Shown: one piece after another, positions 41,513 to 44,420 of the stretch
Layout of the letters: each line of letters opens with the position of its first letter
How positions within the stretch are numbered: position 1 is the first letter of the stretch
Origin: Lachnospiraceae bacterium
GTDB taxonomy: Bacteria; Bacillota; Clostridia; Lachnospirales; Lachnospiraceae
Assembly: GCA_017626325.1 (NCBI GenBank)
Contig: JAGAIZ010000087.1
Coordinates: forward strand, 1 to 44,420
Length of the DNA: 44,420 nt
Direction of reading: 5' to 3'
Translations under genes and position numbers: made by a program
The notes under the pieces: generated by a model
The model's input: the letters and a program-made list of their open reading frames with translations, nothing else
Database searches by the model: none
What the model was told of the DNA's origin: nothing

Positions 41513-42904
41513 TTACGCGCGAAGCTGCTTATACGTTCCCGCGATCACCACTACAGAAATCACAAATGTCAGCACATCCGATACCGGCATGGAATACAGC
41601 ACGCCGTCCAGCCCGAAGAAACGCGGCAGGAGCAAAGCAAATCCCACGCCGAAGACGATCTCTCTCACCATGGACAGCATCGTGGAAGCCACCGCCTTGC
41701 CCATTGCCTGCATGAAGATGAACGCCGCTTTGTTGATGCACGCCAGAATTACCATGCACAGGTAGATACGGAATGCTTTCACCGCAAACTCCGTATAGTA
41801 TACGCTCTCATTGGCCGCGCCGAAGATAGCGATTAACTGCATCGGCAGAAATTCCACGATTACAAACGATACTATCCCCACACAGGTCTCCGCGATCAGC
41901 AGTTTCGTGAATAATTCCCGCACGCGCAGCTTTAATCCTGCGCCGATATTGTAACCCACAATAGGAATACAGCCTGCAGCCATGCCGACCACGATGGAAA
42001 TGACAATCTGGAAGAATTTCATGACAATTCCTACTACTGCCATGGGAATCTGCGCATACTGCTCCTGCCCGAAGATTTCGTCCAGCGCGCCGTATTTACG
42101 AATCATGTTATTAATCGCCGCCATAGCCGCCACAAGGGAAATCTGGGACAGGAAGCTGCACACGCCAAGAGACAGCATCCGCCGCAGAATCCCGCCGTCT
42201 AGCTTAAAATCTTCTCCCGACAGCTTCACAACTTTGCTGTGCATCAGGTAACCAATTGCCAGAACAGCCGTCACGATCTGCCCGATTACCGTGGCTACTG
42301 CCGCACCCATCATACCCCATTTAAAAATAAAAATGAAAATCGGGTCAAGGATGATATTGATTACCGCTCCGGCAAGCGTGGATATCATAGCAAACTTCGG
42401 GCTGCCGTCGGCACGAATAACGGGATTCATTGCCTGCCCGAACATATAGAAAGGAATACCCAGCGAAATATAGAAGAAATATTCCTTAGAATGCTTAAAA
42501 GTCTCTGCATTGACTGTACCGCCGAACATGGCGATAATCTGGCTGCTGAACACCAGATAAACGACGCATAAGATCAGACTCAGAATAACTGTCAGCGTTA
42601 CCGCATTTCCCATGCTCTTACTGGCGTCCCTGGGCTTATCCTTGCCCAGACTCAGGCTCACAAACGCGCAGCATCCATCGCCAATCATAACCGCAATCGC
42701 CAAAGCGATAACCGTCAAAGGAAATACCACAGTATTCGCCGCATTGCCATAAGACCCCAGATAAGACGCATTTGCTATAAAAATCTGGTCTACGATATTA
42801 TACAGCGCGCCCACAAGAAGCGATATGATACAGGGCACCGCGTATTTACCCATAAGCTTTCCTACCGGTTCCTCCACCAGAAAAGAATTAGATTTTGTTT
42901 CCAT
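41513..42904 (-). CDS. MATE-family efflux transporter (second copy)
   Basis: 463 aa, twelve predicted membrane segments. The N-terminal half has PCIISLLVGALYNIVDQIF and the second half starts near residue 240. It is a paralogue of the MATE protein at 19540-20925 but not a recent duplicate. GGAGG lies 9 bases before the ATG. A 16-bp-stem hairpin lies in its 5' leader at 42945-42995. Substrate unknown; cationic drugs are typical for the family. Confidence 0.94.
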   Translation of the reverse strand: METKSNSFLVEEPVGKLMGKYAVPCIISLLVGALYNIVDQIFIANASYLGSYGNAANTVVFPLTVIALAIAVMIGDGCCAFVSLSLGKDKPRDASKSMGNAVTLTVILSLILCVVYLVFSSQIIAMFGGTVNAETFKHSKEYFFYISLGIPFYMFGQAMNPVIRADGSPKFAMISTLAGAVINIILDPIFIFIFKWGMMGAAVATVIGQIVTAVLAIGYLMHSKVVKLSGEDFKLDGGILRRMLSLGVCSFLSQISLVAAMAAINNMIRKYGALDEIFGQEQYAQIPMAVVGIVMKFFQIVISIVVGMAAGCIPIVGYNIGAGLKLRVRELFTKLLIAETCVGIVSFVIVEFLPMQLIAIFGAANESVYYTEFAVKAFRIYLCMVILACINKAAFIFMQAMGKAVASTMLSMVREIVFGVGFALLLPRFFGLDGVLYSMPVSDVLTFVISVVVIAGTYKQLRA

Positions 42905-42944
42905 TGTCCGTTACCTCCGATTGATACCTTACTACTACATACAA

Positions 42945-42995
42945 AAACAGTGCATAACAACAACCGGACTTACGCAGTTTTGCTACACACTGTTT
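42945..42995 (-). other. Stem-loop in the leader of the second MATE gene
   Basis: On the minus strand AAACAGTGTGTAGCAA pairs with TTGTTATGCACTGTTT (16 bp with G-U pairs), 19-nt loop, followed by TTGT. It could be an attenuator, but the T run is mostly inside the stem, so termination would be weak. Confidence 0.35.
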
Positions 42996-43097
42996 CTATT
43001 ATCATATCAAATCAAAGGAAAGACGGCAAAGGCAGTTTTGCACAATTTTTCTTTTTCCGGCCGAATTTTCATGCCAAACTGACAAACATATCATGCC

Positions 43098-44240
43098 TTA
43101 TGCGAATAGTTCCTTCGCTTTCTTCATCCGCTCCACAATACCGACACCGAAGGGACATCTGGTCTCACAGCCGCCGCAGGCGATACAGTCGGAAGCATTC
43201 TTCTCAAGCGCCATATAATGCGCCCTGACAGATGCAGGAACCGTCTCCTGCATCGTCGCCAGATCGTACAGCTTATTGACCATAGCGATATCAATCCCTG
43301 CCGGGCAGGGCTTACAGTGATTGCAGTACATGCATTTCCTGCTGTAAGCATGATGCGGCGCTGAGGCTAAGACGCTGGCGTAGTCCTTCTCTTCCTCAGA
43401 TGCTGTCTCGTAGCTTACCGCCTCCAGCACATGCTCCGGCTCAGAAAAGCCCGCCATAATGCTGGCGACGCCGGGTCTGGTCAGCGCGTAGTGAATACAC
43501 TGAACAGGCGTAAGCGCCACACCGAAGGGCGACGTCTTTTCCTGAAAAAGACGTCCTCCCGCAAAGCCTTTCATAACAGTCATTCCTACCTCATACTGCT
43601 CGCACAGCTTATAAAGCTCCGCCCGCTCCGGATCCATACCCGCAAGAGCCGCGTTATACTCCTCCACGAAGTAGTCGTCGATATTCTCCGTGGGCGGCAT
43701 CAGGTCAAACGCCGGATTCACAGAGAACAGCAGCATTTCAATTTCTCCCGAAAGCACCGCTTTCTTCGCCACCTTCGGATTGTGAGAGCTGAGTCCCACA
43801 TGCCTGATAACGCCTTTTTCCTTCAAATCATGCACGTATTCCAAGAAGGGGCTATTAAGAATCTCCTCCCACTCTTTCTCCGAATCCACATAATGAATCA
43901 TGCCAAGGTCGATATAGTCTGTCTGTAATCTGGCAAGCAGATCCTCGAAGGCTTCCTTCACCTGCGCGATATCACGGCTGCGCACATACTGCCCATCCTG
44001 CCAGGTGGAACCGATATGCCCCTGAATGTGCCATCTGTCCCTGGAATCCCGAATACATTCGCCAATCATGGAACGCACCTTCGGTTCGGACATCCAGCAG
44101 TCCAATATATTAATGCCCTGCTCTTCACATGTCCTGATAATCGCCCGGCACCCTTCCAAGTCCATCCGCTCCAGCCATTCCGCGCCAAGACCGATTTCAC
44201 TCACCATCAAACCTGTTTTGCCCAGTTTTCTGTATTGCAT
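43098..44240 (-). CDS. Aldo/keto reductase-fold protein with C-terminal ferredoxin domain
   Basis: 380 aa. TIM-barrel AKR domain (1 to about 290), then Cys motifs CMYCNHCKPCP and CIACGGCETRCPFG, enough for two 4Fe-4S clusters. In the AKR domain the catalytic His (GMIHYVD) and Asp (NILDCW) are present, but the usual Tyr position reads Trp/Met and the usual Lys reads His (IQGHIG). It is therefore probably not a classical NADPH aldehyde reductase. This Fe-S type is common in Clostridia. The ATG is preceded by GGGAGGG at a wide distance. Confidence 0.92.
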   Translation of the reverse strand: MQYRKLGKTGLMVSEIGLGAEWLERMDLEGCRAIIRTCEEQGINILDCWMSEPKVRSMIGECIRDSRDRWHIQGHIGSTWQDGQYVRSRDIAQVKEAFEDLLARLQTDYIDLGMIHYVDSEKEWEEILNSPFLEYVHDLKEKGVIRHVGLSSHNPKVAKKAVLSGEIEMLLFSVNPAFDLMPPTENIDDYFVEEYNAALAGMDPERAELYKLCEQYEVGMTVMKGFAGGRLFQEKTSPFGVALTPVQCIHYALTRPGVASIMAGFSEPEHVLEAVSYETASEEEKDYASVLASAPHHAYSRKCMYCNHCKPCPAGIDIAMVNKLYDLATMQETVPASVRAHYMALEKNASDCIACGGCETRCPFGVGIVERMKKAKELFA

Positions 44241-44420
44241 CGTACTCTATCCCTCCCTGAGTATCTTTATGATAGGTAATTGCGAAACTCCTTCATCGTT
44301 ATTGAAATTGCACAAATTGTATAACCAACACAGCCGCGCTTTCGCTCCGTTCCAGACGCAGCGGATACTAGGCTCGAAAAAACCTCGCCAAGTACCGGCG
44401 TCTTCCAAGGGGCTTGCTTA

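Overview
The window looks like a chromosomal segment of a Gram-positive anaerobe of the class Clostridia, most likely Lachnospiraceae. The reasons are: strong AGGAGG-type ribosome binding sites, MurE with the meso-diaminopimelate DNPR motif, clostridial families (DUF3793, DUF6110, DUF1848, a ferredoxin-fused aldo/keto reductase), two BceAB-like peptide-sensing modules and many MATE pumps. This is inferred from gene content; no rRNA or other marker is present.

Layout. (1) 195-7559, minus strand: housekeeping block murE-priA-def (promoter 4463-4491), a PfkB-type 1-phosphofructokinase and recJ. (2) 7799-18631, minus strand: an eleven-gene accessory operon, the most interesting part of the window. 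In transcription order it encodes a winged-helix regulator, two single-span membrane proteins with large outer domains, a 68-aa peptide, a three-span membrane protein (DUF6338-like), two unknown soluble proteins, an Hsp70-like ATPase with a C-terminal hydrophobic glycine-rich segment, a Ycf46-like AAA+ ATPase, an HExxH (zincin-like) protein and a 108-aa small protein. Its promoter-proximal half is visibly AT-richer than the flanks. (3) 18964-20925: a two-repeat DUF305 protein convergent with a MATE pump. (4) 21167-26546: metal and redox genes: flavodoxin and DUF3793 behind two DtxR-type operator palindromes, a P1B-type ATPase with DUF6110, a ZIP transporter and a Cu/Zn-SOD-like protein. (5) 26512-44240: a maltose-type acetyltransferase, then a toxic-compound-response neighbourhood: a response regulator-kinase-ABC-permease module (27261-32318, minus), a Lsa/Vga-like ABC-F protein with an attenuator leader containing a Met-Arg-Leu-stop upstream ORF, an NAD-dependent epimerase, a DUF1848 protein, a second regulator-kinase-ABC-permease module (36488-41410, plus), a second MATE pump and a ferredoxin-type aldo/keto reductase.

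How it may work together. The accessory operon has what a membrane-linked chaperone/unfoldase/protease machine would need: an outer sensing layer, a membrane-seated Hsp70-like ATPase, an AAA+ motor and a possible peptidase, all under an operon-encoded regulator. I know of no described system with this gene set; its role is unknown to me. Each two-component/ABC module has a direct repeat with 11-bp period just upstream of its transporter genes, the layout expected for OmpR-family autoregulation by substrate flux. The ABC-F leader can be folded into mutually exclusive terminator and antiterminator forms that a ribosome stalled on the three-codon ORF would switch.

No tRNA, rRNA, CRISPR array, complete insertion sequence, integrase or origin was seen.
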